Source: Companilactobacillus zhachilii
GTDB lineage: Bacteria > Bacillota > Bacilli > Lactobacillales > Lactobacillaceae
Direction of reading: 5' to 3'
Assembly (NCBI RefSeq): GCF_003606365.2
Contig: NZ_CP031933.2
Coordinates: forward strand, 1,488,001-1,552,000
Length of the DNA: 64,000 nucleotides
Below the pieces are notes generated by a model. That model was not told the DNA's origin and did no database searches. It saw only the letters and a list, made by a program, of their open reading frames with translations. The stretch's first letter is position 1. Each line of letters opens with the position of its first letter. Below, in pieces: positions 27,026 to 36,428 of the stretch. The position numbers and the translations under genes were made by a program.

Positions 27026-27048
27026 ATCAAAATCAATTTATGTAAGTA

Positions 27049-27076
27049 ATCTTAGCAGAAGTTTTTTAGAATGCAA
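27049..27076 (-). promoter_or_regulatory. Promoter of the T-box transcript
   Basis: -35 TTGCAT (27071-27076) and -10 TAAGAT (27049-27054) are separated by 16 bp on the minus strand, just upstream of the T-box stem I. Confidence 0.5.
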
Positions 27077-27168
27077 GAGTTTTATTAGAATTAATTAATT
27101 TTAATTTAATTTTTCTAATATAAATCCAATTAAAAACATTGTACTATTCATGGGTGCTGGTTTAATAT

Positions 27169-27342
27169 GCCGCCTCCAGTAGCAAGAAAATTAGGTCGCT
27201 GTGGGGACCGACGAAAGCCAAGGTCTTTCGTCTCGATTTTGAACCTCGCAAAGTACGCGAGTTTCAAAAGTCGTCCCGTGGTGTAAGCACTAAAGTGCTA
27301 ACGCCACCTTCACAGCGACCTAATTTTCTTACTCCTTCCGGC
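27169..27342 (+). repeat. Cloverleaf repeat copy B (type 2 outer stem)
   Basis: The outer arms include a perfect 20-bp pairing (AAGAAAATTAGGTCGCTGTG with its complement at 27311-27330), extended imperfectly to GCCGCCTCC/CCGGC. Hairpin I is GACGAAAG/CTTTCGTC with the short loop, hairpin II TTTTGAACCTCGC, hairpin III with apical AAGCAC/GTGCTA. It is followed by GCTAGTTCATTGTTCG, shared with copy E. Confidence 0.85.
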
Positions 27343-27523
27343 TAGTTCATTGTTCGTTTTTGAATCAATATTTAATAACTTTAAATATTATTCTGCCATC
27401 GATGAATAGAATAGTTGGATATAGAATATGTTTTAAATCTGTTAACTACTCTCGAGCATCAAAATAAAAATAAGGCCAGTAATCCGATTTATTTTTTTCA
27501 ACCTTGGTTATTGAAAAGAATAT

Positions 27524-27584
27524 AAAAAGAGCTAGATATTTTTTTCTTGGTATATATCCAGAAAAAAAAGCATCTAGCTCTTTT
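27524..27584. repeat. CTAGAT hairpin module, copy 2
   Basis: AAAAGAGCTAGAT pairs with ATCTAGCTCTTTT around a centre with CTTGGTATATATCCAG, which forms its own small helix. It accompanies cloverleaf copy C at the same spacing as in the 12564-12906 composite. Confidence 0.75.
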
Positions 27585-27669
27585 GAAAATATTCAATTTT
27601 AAATAATGCAGTATCTTTTCTATATGAATCAGAGTTAGTTACATCATATAAAAAATAACAAAAATATTA

Positions 27670-27838
27670 GTCTCTGGGTGCAAGAAATGTTGGCTGCAGT
27701 GCAGGTGGCGTTAGGACTTTACTATTACACCACGGGACGAGTTTTGAAATTCGCGCTTTTTGCGAAGTTCAAAATCGAGCCTGGAGACCTTGGCTCCATG
27801 CGGTCCCCACAGCGTCAACGTTGCTTGCACCCAGAGAC
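27670..27838 (-). repeat. Cloverleaf repeat copy C (type 1 outer stem)
   Basis: Outer arms GTCTCTGGGTGCAAG and its complement CTTGCACCCAGAGAC flank the core in reverse orientation. Hairpin III is the most diverged of the seven (AATAGT/GTCCTA, partly through G-U pairs). Hairpin I has the short loop. Confidence 0.85.
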
Positions 27839-27858
27839 GGCAACTGACAACCTAATAC

Positions 27859-29109
27859 TTAGTCATTCATTTGATCTAACAAATTTTGCATTGCTTCATT
27901 GTTTGGATCTTGTTTGAGATAAAGTGCTAATGCTGGTCTCAACACATCGTTATTACCTGTACTACGCAAGATTTCAATTAAATCTGATAAATAATCAAGA
28001 TTATCTTTAAAATCATCGAGAACTAACAAAATATTTTCTTGAGCATCGTTAACATCATCTGTTTCAAATTGTGACTTAGCCAAGTTCCATGTCAATTTAG
28101 GATTATTATTAACGTCACGTCCAGATAGTAGGTCCAAATTAGCTTTGAATTGACCTTTTGTAATGTAATAATCACTCAATTTAACAATTAATGGTAATGG
28201 ATTTTCAACTTTCTTGATACCAGTCTCCAAAATCTTAACTGCCTCTGCTGAATCCTCTGCAGTTCCGGCATCAAAAGCGATTTGATACAAACGATCATCT
28301 AATTCATTCAAATTCAAACCAAGTTGAGCATACTTAAAGGCATCTTCATTCTTTTTAATATTCAAATAATCCTCTGCCAAAATTGGATAAGCGGTTGGAT
28401 AATCACGATTAGTTTCCAAGAGTTTTTCTAAAATGGCAATAGATTTATTATAATTCTTCACTTGATTATATAAGAACCCTAATTGGAATTGTGCGTCTTC
28501 ATTTAATTCCAGAGCATTCAATTTCTCATATTCACTAATGGCAGCTTCGTATTGACCATCCCCTGCTAAAGAACTAGCTTTACGAAAGACGATTGAAATT
28601 CCTGAATAGTTCTTAATACCCATATCAAGCAACATATCATAATACGTTAAGGCCTTGCTAAATTTATTCTCATCGAAATAAACTTCTGCCAAGGCAAATT
28701 TAAAGACTTCCTCATCGGGGTATTCACGGATACCGGTAAGAAGTTTTTGTTCGCTAACTTCATAGAGACCTTGTGATTGATAAATATCTGCAGAAACCAA
28801 GAGATTTTCGGCATAAGCAGGCGAATCTGGTGCGATTTGAGAAATATAATCCAACGCTTGGTCACTATCACCGTCAGAAACAGCAATTTCAGCCAATCTA
28901 GAGAGGATTTGACCCTCAGTAGGGTAAATGGTTAGAAGATGGTCATAAATCGTCTTAGCTTGCACTGAGAGGCCACGACTCATCAATGTCTCTGCCAATG
29001 AAAATTGGGTTTGGTCGTCATCTTCCAAAAGTGAATCTTGAATCAAACTATCAACTTGAGAAAAATCTCCATCATCAATTGTTTGAATAACTTCATCTGC
29101 TTTACTCAA
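27859..29109 (-). CDS. Tetratricopeptide-repeat protein (YpiA-like)
   Basis: The 416-residue cytoplasmic protein consists of about ten TPR-type helical pairs from residue 35 to the C-terminus, for example AETLMSRGLSVQAKTIYDHLL and LLSRLAEIAVSDGDSDQALDY-like units. The acidic N-terminus MSKADEVIQTIDDGD resembles YpiA of Bacillus and lactobacilli, which sits in the same cmk-der-hup neighbourhood. A scaffolding role is likely; no partner is proven. Its stop lies 20 bp from cloverleaf copy C. Confidence 0.85.
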   Translation of the reverse strand: MSKADEVIQTIDDGDFSQVDSLIQDSLLEDDDQTQFSLAETLMSRGLSVQAKTIYDHLLTIYPTEGQILSRLAEIAVSDGDSDQALDYISQIAPDSPAYAENLLVSADIYQSQGLYEVSEQKLLTGIREYPDEEVFKFALAEVYFDENKFSKALTYYDMLLDMGIKNYSGISIVFRKASSLAGDGQYEAAISEYEKLNALELNEDAQFQLGFLYNQVKNYNKSIAILEKLLETNRDYPTAYPILAEDYLNIKKNEDAFKYAQLGLNLNELDDRLYQIAFDAGTAEDSAEAVKILETGIKKVENPLPLIVKLSDYYITKGQFKANLDLLSGRDVNNNPKLTWNLAKSQFETDDVNDAQENILLVLDDFKDNLDYLSDLIEILRSTGNNDVLRPALALYLKQDPNNEAMQNLLDQMND

Positions 29110-29134
29110 AATAATACCTCCAATATTTTTGCGT

Positions 29135-29160
29135 AAAAAAAGACGGTCATCAGACCGCCC
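29135..29160 (-). terminator. Terminator of hup
   Basis: GGCGGTC pairs with GACCGTC across a TGAT loop and is followed by seven T residues on the minus strand. The stem leads into the ypiA gene, whose ATG lies 25 bp further on. Confidence 0.75.
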
Positions 29161-29178
29161 CTTTGATAGTTAAATTAA

Positions 29179-29454
29179 TTATTTAACTGAATCCTTCAAA
29201 GCTTTACCAGGTTTGAATGCTGGAACTTTGCTTGCAGGAATTTTAATTTCTTCGCCAGTTTGTGGGTTACGACCCTTACGAGCAGCACGTTGACGAACTT
29301 CGAAGTTACCAAAGCCGATTAATTGAACTTTGTTACCTTCTGATAAGTTTTCTTGAATTGTTTCGAAAACAGCATCAACAGCAGAAGTTGCATCCTTCTT
29401 TGTCAAGCCTGTTTTACTTGCTACACTATCAATAAGTTCAGCTTTATTTGCCAT
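29179..29454 (-). CDS. hup: DNA-binding protein HU
   Basis: HU is the abundant nucleoid protein that bends DNA as a dimer. The protein is 91 residues from ATG 29454 ([12 protein letters not shown]) with CGGAGG 9 bases upstream. The frame upstream to 29496 has no ribosome site. The hallmark arm [14 protein letters not shown] and [18 protein letters not shown] are present, and the C-terminus is [10 protein letters not shown]. It lies between ypiA and der, as in Bacillus. Confidence 0.97.
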   Translation of the reverse strand: MANKAELIDSVASKTGLTKKDATSAVDAVFETIQENLSEGNKVQLIGFGNFEVRQRAARKGRNPQTGEEIKIPASKVPAFKPGKALKDSVK

Positions 29455-29493
29455 ATGTGAATACCTCCGGAAAATTGTAAAAATTTTAGAACA

Positions 29494-29532
29494 CATGAAC
29501 TTTTATTAATGCGTTCATTATTCTATTTACAA
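29494..29532 (-). promoter_or_regulatory. Promoter of hup with an inverted repeat
   Basis: -35 TTGTAA (29527-29532) and -10-like ATTAAT (29505-29510) are 16 bp apart on the minus strand. An inverted repeat ATGAAC/GTTCAT (29495-29518) spans the -10 region and could be an operator. Confidence 0.4.
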
Positions 29533-29640
29533 AAATACCATAGCAACGCCGTTGTGACAAGCATTTACCGTTTTTTTTACGATAATTCTTCTAAAATATA
29601 ATTATATTTATAAAAACGGATAAAATACCGTCGTTCTAGC

Positions 29641-30954
29641 CTATTTTCGTTTTCTAGGAAGAATCTTAATTGGTGTTCCCTCAAAGTCAAAAGTTTCTCG
29701 CAATTGGTTCTTCAAGAATCTTTCATATGAGAAATGCAACAATTCAGTTTCATTCACAAAGACAACAAATGTTGGTGGTTGAACTGCAACTTGCGTCATA
29801 TAGTAAATTCGTAATCTCTTACCATTAACTAATGGAGTTGGAGCAATTGAAGTAGCTCTCAACAAAAGATCATTCAAGACTGATGATTGAATACGACGTT
29901 CACGATTATCATAAACTCGTTCAACCAATTCAGGGATTTGATCAAGACGTTGATTCTTAGTTGCTGAAGTAAAGAGAATCGGAGCATATGCCAAATATTG
30001 AAATTCGGTTCTTATTTGATTTTCAAAGTCCTTCATCGTATTAGTATCTTTTTTCAAAGTATCCCATTTGTTAACGACAATGATGACACCCTTACCGGCA
30101 TTGTGAGCATATCCGGCAACACGTTTATCTTGTTCACGAATACCTTCTTCAGCATTCAAAACAACACAGACGACATCAGATTTATCAATCGCACTCAAAG
30201 CACGTAAAACTGAGTACTTCTCAGTATTTTCGTAGACCTTACCACGTTTTCTGATACCTGCAGTATCAATCATAGTAAAGTCTTTATCAAGCTTTTCATC
30301 ATGATACTTAGTATCGATTGCATCACGCGTTGTTCCTTGCATGTCGGAAACAATAACACGTTCATCACCTAAAATGGCGTTAACTAATGATGATTTACCA
30401 ACATTTGGACGACCAATGAAACTAAACTTAATCGTATCATCCTCTTCAGCCTTATCATCATTTGGAAATGCCTTAACGATTGCATCCAATAAATCACCTA
30501 GGCCAGTACCTTGGGAGCCAGAGATTGGGTTTGGATCACCAAAACCTAATGCATAAAAATCATAGATATTTTGACGTTGTTCAGGATTATCGGCTTTGTT
30601 AACAGCTAAAATAACTGGCTTGTTTGTCCGATAAAGAATCTTAGCAACATCTTCATCCTCTTTAGTTACACCATTTTGACCATTAGTGATAAAGACGATA
30701 ACATCAGCTTCATCAATCGCAATCTCAGCTTGTGTTTTAATTTGAACGGACATTTTTTCACCGCTCATTTCAATACCACCAGTATCAATTAAACGAAATT
30801 CTTTCCCTAACCAACTGGCACGGGAATAAATTCGATCACGTGTAACACCGGGTGTATCTTCAACAATCGAAAGTCTTTCATTAATAATTCGATTGAAAAT
30901 TGTAGATTTCCCAACATTGGGGCGCCCTACTAACGCAACTACTGGAACAGACAT
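29641..30954 (-). CDS. der: Ribosome biogenesis GTPase Der (EngA)
   Basis: Der has two tandem GTPase domains and is essential for 50S maturation. In the 437-residue protein the first domain shows [21 protein letters not shown] and NKAD; the second [25 protein letters not shown] and NKWD. A C-terminal KH-like domain (about 355-437) ends KILPRKRK. It follows cmk by 15 bp in the conserved cmk-der-hup order. Confidence 0.97.
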   Translation of the reverse strand: MSVPVVALVGRPNVGKSTIFNRIINERLSIVEDTPGVTRDRIYSRASWLGKEFRLIDTGGIEMSGEKMSVQIKTQAEIAIDEADVIVFITNGQNGVTKEDEDVAKILYRTNKPVILAVNKADNPEQRQNIYDFYALGFGDPNPISGSQGTGLGDLLDAIVKAFPNDDKAEEDDTIKFSFIGRPNVGKSSLVNAILGDERVIVSDMQGTTRDAIDTKYHDEKLDKDFTMIDTAGIRKRGKVYENTEKYSVLRALSAIDKSDVVCVVLNAEEGIREQDKRVAGYAHNAGKGVIIVVNKWDTLKKDTNTMKDFENQIRTEFQYLAYAPILFTSATKNQRLDQIPELVERVYDNRERRIQSSVLNDLLLRATSIAPTPLVNGKRLRIYYMTQVAVQPPTFVVFVNETELLHFSYERFLKNQLRETFDFEGTPIKILPRKRK

Positions 30955-30969
30955 ATTTTGCCTCCCTGC

Positions 30970-31629
30970 TTACTTATGTTCATTAACTATTTCAGTTACT
31001 CGCTCAACTACTTGTTCAATGGTCATATCAGAAGTATCAACTTCAATGGCATCGTTTGCTTTCTTTAAAGGTGAAATTTCACGATGTGAATCCTTATAAT
31101 CTCTGGCTGCAATCTCATCTTGCAACTCCTTCAAAGGTGTATTGATACCACGTTCAATATTTTCTTTAAAACGTCTTTGCGCCCGAACTTCAACACTCGC
31201 AATTAAAAAGATTTTGACTTCAGCATTTGGTAAGACAGTTGTCCCGATATCGCGACCATCCATAACAATATCTACATCATTGGCCATATCTCTTTGCATT
31301 TCAACTAATTCAGTTCTTACTTCCTTGATTGCAGAAACTTGTGAGACATTATTAGTGATCTCTTCAGTTCTAATTGCATCAGAAACATCTTCATCATCCA
31401 AAAGAACATGTTGGCCATCTTCCTTATTAAGAAAATGAATTTTATGTTCTGACATTAATTTTAAAATATTGAGAGTATCACCATAACCTACATTATGCTT
31501 TTTTGCAAGTAATGTTACTGTACGATACATTGCGCCGGTATCACAATATACAAAATCTAATTTCTTTGCAATCAACTTAGCAATTGTACTCTTTCCTGCT
31601 GAAGCTGGACCATCTATAGCAATTTGCAT
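30970..31629 (-). CDS. cmk: Cytidylate kinase
   Basis: CMP kinase phosphorylates CMP and dCMP. The 219-residue protein starts MQIAIDGPASAGKST (P-loop), followed by YCDTGAMYR (CMP-binding), the DGRDIGTTVLP loop and the lid region RRFKEN. Upstream is the LysM-protein terminator; downstream, der overlaps within the same operon. Confidence 0.96.
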   Translation of the reverse strand: MQIAIDGPASAGKSTIAKLIAKKLDFVYCDTGAMYRTVTLLAKKHNVGYGDTLNILKLMSEHKIHFLNKEDGQHVLLDDEDVSDAIRTEEITNNVSQVSAIKEVRTELVEMQRDMANDVDIVMDGRDIGTTVLPNAEVKIFLIASVEVRAQRRFKENIERGINTPLKELQDEIAARDYKDSHREISPLKKANDAIEVDTSDMTIEQVVERVTEIVNEHK

Positions 31630-31645
31630 TAATTTCTCTCCTTAA

Positions 31646-31679
31646 TAAAAGGGCCCAGACAAAATTGTCAGAGACCCTA
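31646..31679 (-). terminator. Terminator after the LysM gene
   Basis: AGGGTCTCTGACA pairs with TGTCTGGGCCCT around a short AT loop and is followed by TTTTATT on the minus strand. Confidence 0.75.
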
Positions 31680-31694
31680 CACTTAAACTTAAAT

Positions 31695-32864
31695 TTATTT
31701 AACTCTTAGTGTTGTACCTGGTGTTAATGTACCAACATTTCCATTCATACTCTTTAATTGAGCAGTTGTTAGATTGTTGTTGTATGCAATTCTAAACCAG
31801 TTGTCACCAGCTTTGACAGTGTAATATGAGGCACTATTACTGTTATCAGTTGATGTCGATGTAGAATTATTGGTTGAATTGTTTGCTGAATTATTATCAG
31901 AAGCTTGTTGATTACTTTGTGATTGTTGTGAATCAGCATTGCTTGTTGTTTGATTACTGTTTGTACTGTCAGAAGCTGTATTGTCTGAGGCGTTACTGTT
32001 GTTGTCAGCATTAGAAGCGTTATTACTATTAGAACTACTCTTCTTATTTTCTGATTCTGCGGCTTTCTTAGCGGCAGCAGCCTTCTTTTCAGCAGCGGCT
32101 TTTTTATCGGCAGCTTCTTTAGCAGCTTTCTTCTTAGCAGCAGCCTTTTTGGCTGCGGCCTTTTTCTCTCTAGTAGCTTTATCCTTATTCTCAACTGATT
32201 TTGTTGATTGGGTGCTATCTAGATCACCACTACCACTACCCTTAACAGCGTTGATCACTACGGGTGTAAACATAATCACGATCAAAGCAATAACTAAGGT
32301 AACAACTAAGGTATGATTACCACGTTGCTTCTCCTTTGAAACTGCACGTGAAACATGTCCGTCATCATCTGTATCAGAATCAAAACTCTTTTCCCAAGGC
32401 TTGACATCTTCTTGGTCGGTCTTGGGTTCGGCCTTAGATTCAGCTGCTTCTGGTTCAGAATCAGCATGAGACTTAGCCTCATCAGTTTTCTCTGAATGTG
32501 ATGGCATAACTGGTGGTACTGGAACAAACTTAGCATCATTGGAATTATCAAGATCTGAATCTTGTTTTGCTTCACTTAAATGATCATTGCTTTCTTCAGA
32601 TTGAAGATGATCTTCAGCTTCAGGTGCTGATTGATTATTTTCGGCAACGTTATTAGCGTCACTTGGTTCAGCACTTGCTTGTGGAGATTCATCATTAGAA
32701 GTTTGAGCATCAGAAACGGTATCATTTGTTGGTGTGTCACCATCACCTGTATTAATTAGATGATATTTTTTCAAATCCTCAAGACTGACAGATCCCTCTA
32801 GTCCTTGAGTGGATTTAGGAACACGTGAATCGCCAGACATATTGTTTTTATCATTATCGGCCAT
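31695..32864 (-). CDS. Membrane-anchored LysM-domain protein
   Basis: The 389-residue protein is modular. A very acidic N-terminal region (1-165) is presumably cytoplasmic. A single transmembrane helix (about 180-203, LVVTLVIALIVIMFTPVVI) is followed by a Lys/Ala-rich coiled segment (about 220-270), a Ser/Asn-rich linker (about 270-340) and a C-terminal LysM motif (YYTVKAGDNWFRIAYNN, about 342-389) that binds peptidoglycan. It resembles the signal-anchor LysM proteins (YpbE-like) beside cmk in Firmicutes. It probably tethers the membrane to the wall; there is no catalytic domain. Confidence 0.85.
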   Translation of the reverse strand: MADNDKNNMSGDSRVPKSTQGLEGSVSLEDLKKYHLINTGDGDTPTNDTVSDAQTSNDESPQASAEPSDANNVAENNQSAPEAEDHLQSEESNDHLSEAKQDSDLDNSNDAKFVPVPPVMPSHSEKTDEAKSHADSEPEAAESKAEPKTDQEDVKPWEKSFDSDTDDDGHVSRAVSKEKQRGNHTLVVTLVIALIVIMFTPVVINAVKGSGSGDLDSTQSTKSVENKDKATREKKAAAKKAAAKKKAAKEAADKKAAAEKKAAAAKKAAESENKKSSSNSNNASNADNNSNASDNTASDSTNSNQTTSNADSQQSQSNQQASDNNSANNSTNNSTSTSTDNSNSASYYTVKAGDNWFRIAYNNNLTTAQLKSMNGNVGTLTPGTTLRVK

Positions 32865-32946
32865 TAAAAACCAACCTCCTAATTTCTATCTCTTAAAGCA
32901 TATCATAAAAGTTTAAAATTTTTCTTTAAAGATTTATAAAATTTCC

Positions 32947-33498
32947 CTATTTGATAGCAAAATGACCTTTAATTCGAGGATAAACGATAATTACGGCTGC
33001 TGATAAGATTAATGCCTTAACAATATTGAATGGAACTACGCCTGTAGCAACATATTGTGCTAGATTCATATTTAACTTCATCCCGACAACATTCATGTAC
33101 AATGGCATAACTACTAAATAGTTCAAAACCGACATAATAATGGTCATGGAAGCTGTCCCGGCAATAATTGCCATCGCTCTTTGATCTTTTTTCCAGAAAT
33201 AATTGAATGGTATTAATAACGATACTGAACCGACAAATGCTGCACCATTACCAATTAAACCAGCTACACCACTACCAGTCACAATAACATGGACCATCGA
33301 CTTAATTAAAGCTATCAAAATTCCTCCCACAGGTCCATATGCAAAGGTCCCAATGATAGTAACGACATCACTCAGGTCAACTTTCAAAAAAGGCATCCAA
33401 ATCAAAATTGGAAACTCGAAGAACATTAAAATTGTTCCCAATGCTGCAAAAATTGAAACCCCCACGATTGCTTGAAACTTGTATGTACTCTTTCCCAT
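32947..33498 (-). CDS. ribU: Riboflavin ECF transporter substrate-binding subunit RibU
   Basis: RibU is the S component of an energy-coupling-factor importer for riboflavin. The protein is 183 residues from ATG 33498 with AGGAAGG upstream, six predicted helices, and the family segments FPILIWMPFLKVDLSDV (substrate pocket) and FAYGPVGGILIALIKS. The FMN riboswitch directly upstream confirms the vitamin. The EcfA/T module must be encoded elsewhere. Confidence 0.93.
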   Translation of the reverse strand: MGKSTYKFQAIVGVSIFAALGTILMFFEFPILIWMPFLKVDLSDVVTIIGTFAYGPVGGILIALIKSMVHVIVTGSGVAGLIGNGAAFVGSVSLLIPFNYFWKKDQRAMAIIAGTASMTIIMSVLNYLVVMPLYMNVVGMKLNMNLAQYVATGVVPFNIVKALILSAAVIIVYPRIKGHFAIK

Positions 33499-33531
33499 TA
33501 GAATCAACCTTCCTCAATCGATTTCCAAAGA

Positions 33532-33562
33532 AAAAAGGCCTATTTTGGGCACACCAAAACAG
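33532..33562 (-). terminator. Expression-platform terminator of the FMN riboswitch
   Basis: GGTCTGTTTTGG pairs with CCAAAATAGGCC on the minus strand and is followed by TTTTTT. It lies between the aptamer and the ribU start, so FMN binding would stop transcription. Confidence 0.8.
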
Positions 33563-33576
33563 ACCTTACTCTGTTT

Positions 33577-33686
33577 TCTTTCATCTAGACTTTAACTATC
33601 GGTATGGGAATCAAACCCATTCGGCCAACCTAAGTTGGGTCGCGGACTATACCGCCGGTCGGGAATCTCACCCTGCCCTGAAAACC
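33577..33686 (-). promoter_or_regulatory. FMN (RFN) riboswitch aptamer
   Basis: On the minus strand the conserved RFN blocks are CAGGGCAGGGTGAGATTCCC, GACCGGCGGTATAGTCCGCG, and the closing GATTCCCATACCGATAGT. Together with the downstream terminator this is a classic transcription-attenuating FMN switch for ribU. Confidence 0.95.
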
Positions 33687-33709
33687 AATTTATTAAATTT
33701 TATACTCTC

Positions 33710-33737
33710 AATATAGCAGATATTGGGTAAATTACAA
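33710..33737 (-). promoter_or_regulatory. Promoter of the riboswitch-ribU transcript
   Basis: -35 TTGTAA (33732-33737) and -10 TATATT (33710-33715) are 16 bp apart, starting transcription about 20-30 bases before the aptamer. Confidence 0.5.
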
Positions 33738-34042
33738 CTAATCAATATTCATAACGTCTATAACTAAATTGTATACGTTTGCAAAAATCTTGTAAATTAT
33801 CAATTATCTCCAATATTTTGACTAACATTTTTAAAGACATTGCTAACGGCACAAACACATAACGACCAACCAATTAAGCCATTTTTCATAAAAATATGCG
33901 CAACTTAATTGTTTATAAACGCAAAATATTCAGAAAATGTGCAGAAAGTGTGCAGTTATGAAAAAAAGGTGAAATAAAACATAGCTTTACAAGCATGTTT
34001 TATTTCATCTTTTATAGTCACAGGATAGTTGTTTCCTAGTCC
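33738..34042. other. Intergenic region between rluB and the ribU promoter
   Basis: About 305 AT-rich bases with a bidirectional terminator at 33968-34012, the near-direct repeats TGTGCAGAAAGTGTGCAG at about 33938, and nothing else I can support. Confidence 0.5.
33968..34012. terminator. Terminator of the scp-rluB operon
   Basis: GAAATAAAACAT pairs perfectly with ATGTTTTATTTC (33971-34006), with GCTT/AAGC inside, followed on either side by A and T runs. Confidence 0.8.
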
Positions 34043-34765
34043 CTACTTGTTCTTTTTCAATTCTGCCACTTCTTGGCGTGTCAAATCACGATATTTACCA
34101 GAAACTAAACCATCTAATGTCAAGAATGAATAACTTTCACGGGCCAGTTTTTCAACCTTATGTCCGACTGCATCAAACATATTCTTAACTTGATGGTTAT
34201 GGCCTTCATGAATTGTAATCTTAACAATTGACGAGTTTTTCTTCTTGTCTTTTGACATGACCTTTACTTTAGCCTTAGAAGTTGTATATCCCTTTAATTT
34301 AATACCATTTTCTAGCTTCTTGATTTCTTCGGTTGCCAAAATACCTTCAATTTTAGCAACATAAGTCTTATCAACGTGATAGCGTGGATGCATCAAATGG
34401 TTAGCAAACTCACCATCATTGGTTAATAACAACAAACCAGAAGTATCATAATCTAGTCGACCGATTGGATAAACACGTTCTTGAACATCTTCTTCCAATA
34501 AATCGGTAACAACTTTCCGATCTTTATCATCTTTTACCGCTGAAATAACACCACGTGGTTTGTACATTAAAATATAACGTTTCTTTTCTTCTTGTAAAGG
34601 CATCCCATCAACTTCAATTTTGTCATGATTGTCGACTTTAACGCCCATTTCAGTAACCACTTTATTGTTAACTTTAACGTGGCCAGTTGCAATCATCTCT
34701 TCTGACTTACGACGTGAAGCAACTCCTGCGTCAGCCATGAATTTTTGTAATCTAACTTTCTCCAT
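34043..34765 (-). CDS. rluB: Pseudouridine synthase RluB/RsuA family
   Basis: The enzyme isomerises a specific uridine of 23S rRNA. The protein is 240 residues from ATG 34765 (GGGAGATATTA upstream): an N-terminal S4 domain (KVRLQKFMADAGVASRRKSE, 3-22) and a catalytic domain with the active-site Asp in IGRLDYDTSGLLLLTNDG, plus HNHQVKNMF. It overlaps scpB by 14 bp, as is usual. Confidence 0.92.
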   Translation of the reverse strand: MEKVRLQKFMADAGVASRRKSEEMIATGHVKVNNKVVTEMGVKVDNHDKIEVDGMPLQEEKKRYILMYKPRGVISAVKDDKDRKVVTDLLEEDVQERVYPIGRLDYDTSGLLLLTNDGEFANHLMHPRYHVDKTYVAKIEGILATEEIKKLENGIKLKGYTTSKAKVKVMSKDKKKNSSIVKITIHEGHNHQVKNMFDAVGHKVEKLARESYSFLTLDGLVSGKYRDLTRQEVAELKKNK

Positions 34766-35297
34766 TAATATCTCCCATATTTGAATTATCTTCAAATTTT
34801 TCTATTTTTGGTAATTCTTCGATACTTTTAATTCCAAAATAGTCAAAAAACTCATCTGTTACAACATATAAGTTAGGATGTCCTGGGACATTCTTCTTAC
34901 CATTTTCCTTGATCAGCTTTCTCATCAACAAAGTATTCAAACTACCAGAACTTTGAACACCACGAATCTCGTCAATTTCTATTCTTGTGATCGGTTGACG
35001 ATAAGCAATTATTGACAACACTTCTAAGGCCGCTTGGCTCAACTTAGAACCAAGACCGGCTTTAAAATACTTTGTTAGCAATTCTGCAAATTCATTTTTC
35101 GTAACTAGTTTATAAACATCATTGAAATCAACCAACTGAATTCCAGAATCAACGTCGGTCATTAATTTAATTTTTAGTTCTTCAATATTTTGACGCAAGG
35201 CAGCACTATCGATCTCCAAAAGTCCTGCTAGGTCTTTTTCTTTGATTCCCTGATCACCGGCAACAAATAATAGTGCCATTATCTTTGCTTGATACAC
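34752..35297 (-). CDS. scpB: Segregation and condensation protein B
   Basis: ScpB, with ScpA and Smc, forms bacterial condensin. The 181-residue protein has two winged-helix domains and family motifs LLFVAGDQGI and ALEVLSIIAYRQPITR with EIDEIRGVQSSG. The start is GTG 35297 with GAGGAATT upstream, 2 bp after scpA. Confidence 0.95.
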   Translation of the reverse strand: MYQAKIMALLFVAGDQGIKEKDLAGLLEIDSAALRQNIEELKIKLMTDVDSGIQLVDFNDVYKLVTKNEFAELLTKYFKAGLGSKLSQAALEVLSIIAYRQPITRIEIDEIRGVQSSGSLNTLLMRKLIKENGKKNVPGHPNLYVVTDEFFDYFGIKSIEELPKIEKFEDNSNMGDINGES

Positions 35298-35299
35298 GT

Positions 35300-36025
35300 T
35301 TAATTCCTCAATTCAATAAATAATTCACTTTTAAAATCGGCTTGTTGAACTATCACCAATTGCTTGCTAGCTAATTCCAAAATTGCCATAAAGTCTGTTA
35401 CGATTTCTTCAATATTATCATGTAACTTCAATAAAGCCTTAAATGTCGTACGTTTAACAGTCTTTAATTCGCTCATGATATTATTCGTCGCATCTTCAAT
35501 TGACAACGTTTCATTCTCAATCGTTTCAGTCTCTGGTTGACGATTCTTTTTTTCCCGCAACAATTCAGCATACGTTGATGCTAAGTCGTCCAACACAACC
35601 GAACCAGGCTCTAAAAATTGTTCTAATTGTGTCGTCGGTAAACTTACTTCTTTATCGAGCTGCTGCTTTCTGACTTGTTCCTTTTCCTCAAAATAAGCCG
35701 CTACACGTTTATATGTTTGATACGTTAACAATTGCGAAACTAATTCATCACGAGGATCATCAGCTTCAAATTCGTCATCAATTTCATCTGGAGCTTGTGG
35801 TAACAGCATTTTACTTTTAATTGACATCAAAGTAGACGCCATCACCAAATAGTCTCCGGCAATATCCAGTTGTAAAACTTTCATACCGTTCAAATAATCA
35901 ATGTATTGCTGAGTAATTTGTGCAATTGGAATATCGTAAATATCTACTTTTGATTCTTTGATCAAATGCAACAACAAGTCGATAGGGCCTTCAAAATCTG
36001 TTAAGACTAAATTTAATTTTTGCAT
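35300..36025 (-). CDS. scpA: Segregation and condensation protein A
   Basis: ScpA is the kleisin of bacterial condensin. The protein is 241 residues from ATG 36025, which overlaps the upstream stop (TGATG), so it is translationally coupled. Family features are FEGPIDLLLHLIKE at the N-terminus, YLVMASTLMSIKSKMLLP near residue 80 and a C-terminal winged helix ending FIELRN. Confidence 0.95.
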   Translation of the reverse strand: MQKLNLVLTDFEGPIDLLLHLIKESKVDIYDIPIAQITQQYIDYLNGMKVLQLDIAGDYLVMASTLMSIKSKMLLPQAPDEIDDEFEADDPRDELVSQLLTYQTYKRVAAYFEEKEQVRKQQLDKEVSLPTTQLEQFLEPGSVVLDDLASTYAELLREKKNRQPETETIENETLSIEDATNNIMSELKTVKRTTFKALLKLHDNIEEIVTDFMAILELASKQLVIVQQADFKSELFIELRN

Positions 36026-36417
36026 CAATCTGTTTCTTCCATGTCTTTATCTTTTTCGAGTTTCTCTTTATTTTTACGCCATTGAATCAACTCTGCATTT
36101 AAACCGAAGTTGGCCAAAATAACCCGCTTAGGAGACTTTTGTTGAATATCATCAAAAATCTTAAAAATATTGCTTTGAGAACGATAAGACGGATTCAATG
36201 AAATATATTCAACAAAGACCGTTCGCTCTGAAAAAGACAATGCCACGATTCCAGAGAAATCATCTAGGTTACTTTTCCATAAATAAAGTTGCCGATTTTC
36301 GTCTTCTGAATAAAGTTCCAGTTCTTGTTCCAAATTATCTAAATCTTTGAGGTCCGTGATGTATGATAAAAACCCCATTGCAATTTTTTTATTCTCATCA
36401 CTATATTTATTAAGCAT
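36025..36417 (-). CDS. ribT: RibT-like GNAT-fold protein
   Basis: A 130-residue protein with a GNAT-like core (GIVALSFSERTVFVEYISLNPSYRSQS) matching the RibT family found next to scpAB in Firmicutes. In Bacillus RibT is an acetyltransferase-like protein of the riboflavin operon, but no riboflavin-biosynthesis gene is adjacent here. The C-terminus is acidic and ends MEETD. It lies 11 bp after xerD. Confidence 0.78.
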   Translation of the reverse strand: MLNKYSDENKKIAMGFLSYITDLKDLDNLEQELELYSEDENRQLYLWKSNLDDFSGIVALSFSERTVFVEYISLNPSYRSQSNIFKIFDDIQQKSPKRVILANFGLNAELIQWRKNKEKLEKDKDMEETD

Positions 36418-36428
36418 TGACTCTCCTC

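Larger units (their letters stand above)
27077..27858. other. Intergenic repeat block, 782 bp
   Basis: The gap holds cloverleaf copies B (27169-27342) and C (27670-27838) facing each other, a half copy of the AGTAATCC hairpin at about 27474-27492, and a CTAGAT hairpin module (27524-27584). The short frames here are repeat shadows. No independent gene is seen. Confidence 0.7.

Noticed and set aside
27678..27917. 79-residue plus-strand frame and the similar one at 41748-41948
   Set aside because: They run through cloverleaf copies C and D, and the first continues antisense into ypiA. They are repeat shadows.
31769..32575. Overlapping frames in both strands of the LysM gene
   Set aside because: They arise from the low-complexity Lys/Ala and Ser/Asn codons; only the 389-residue frame has a ribosome site and recognisable domains.
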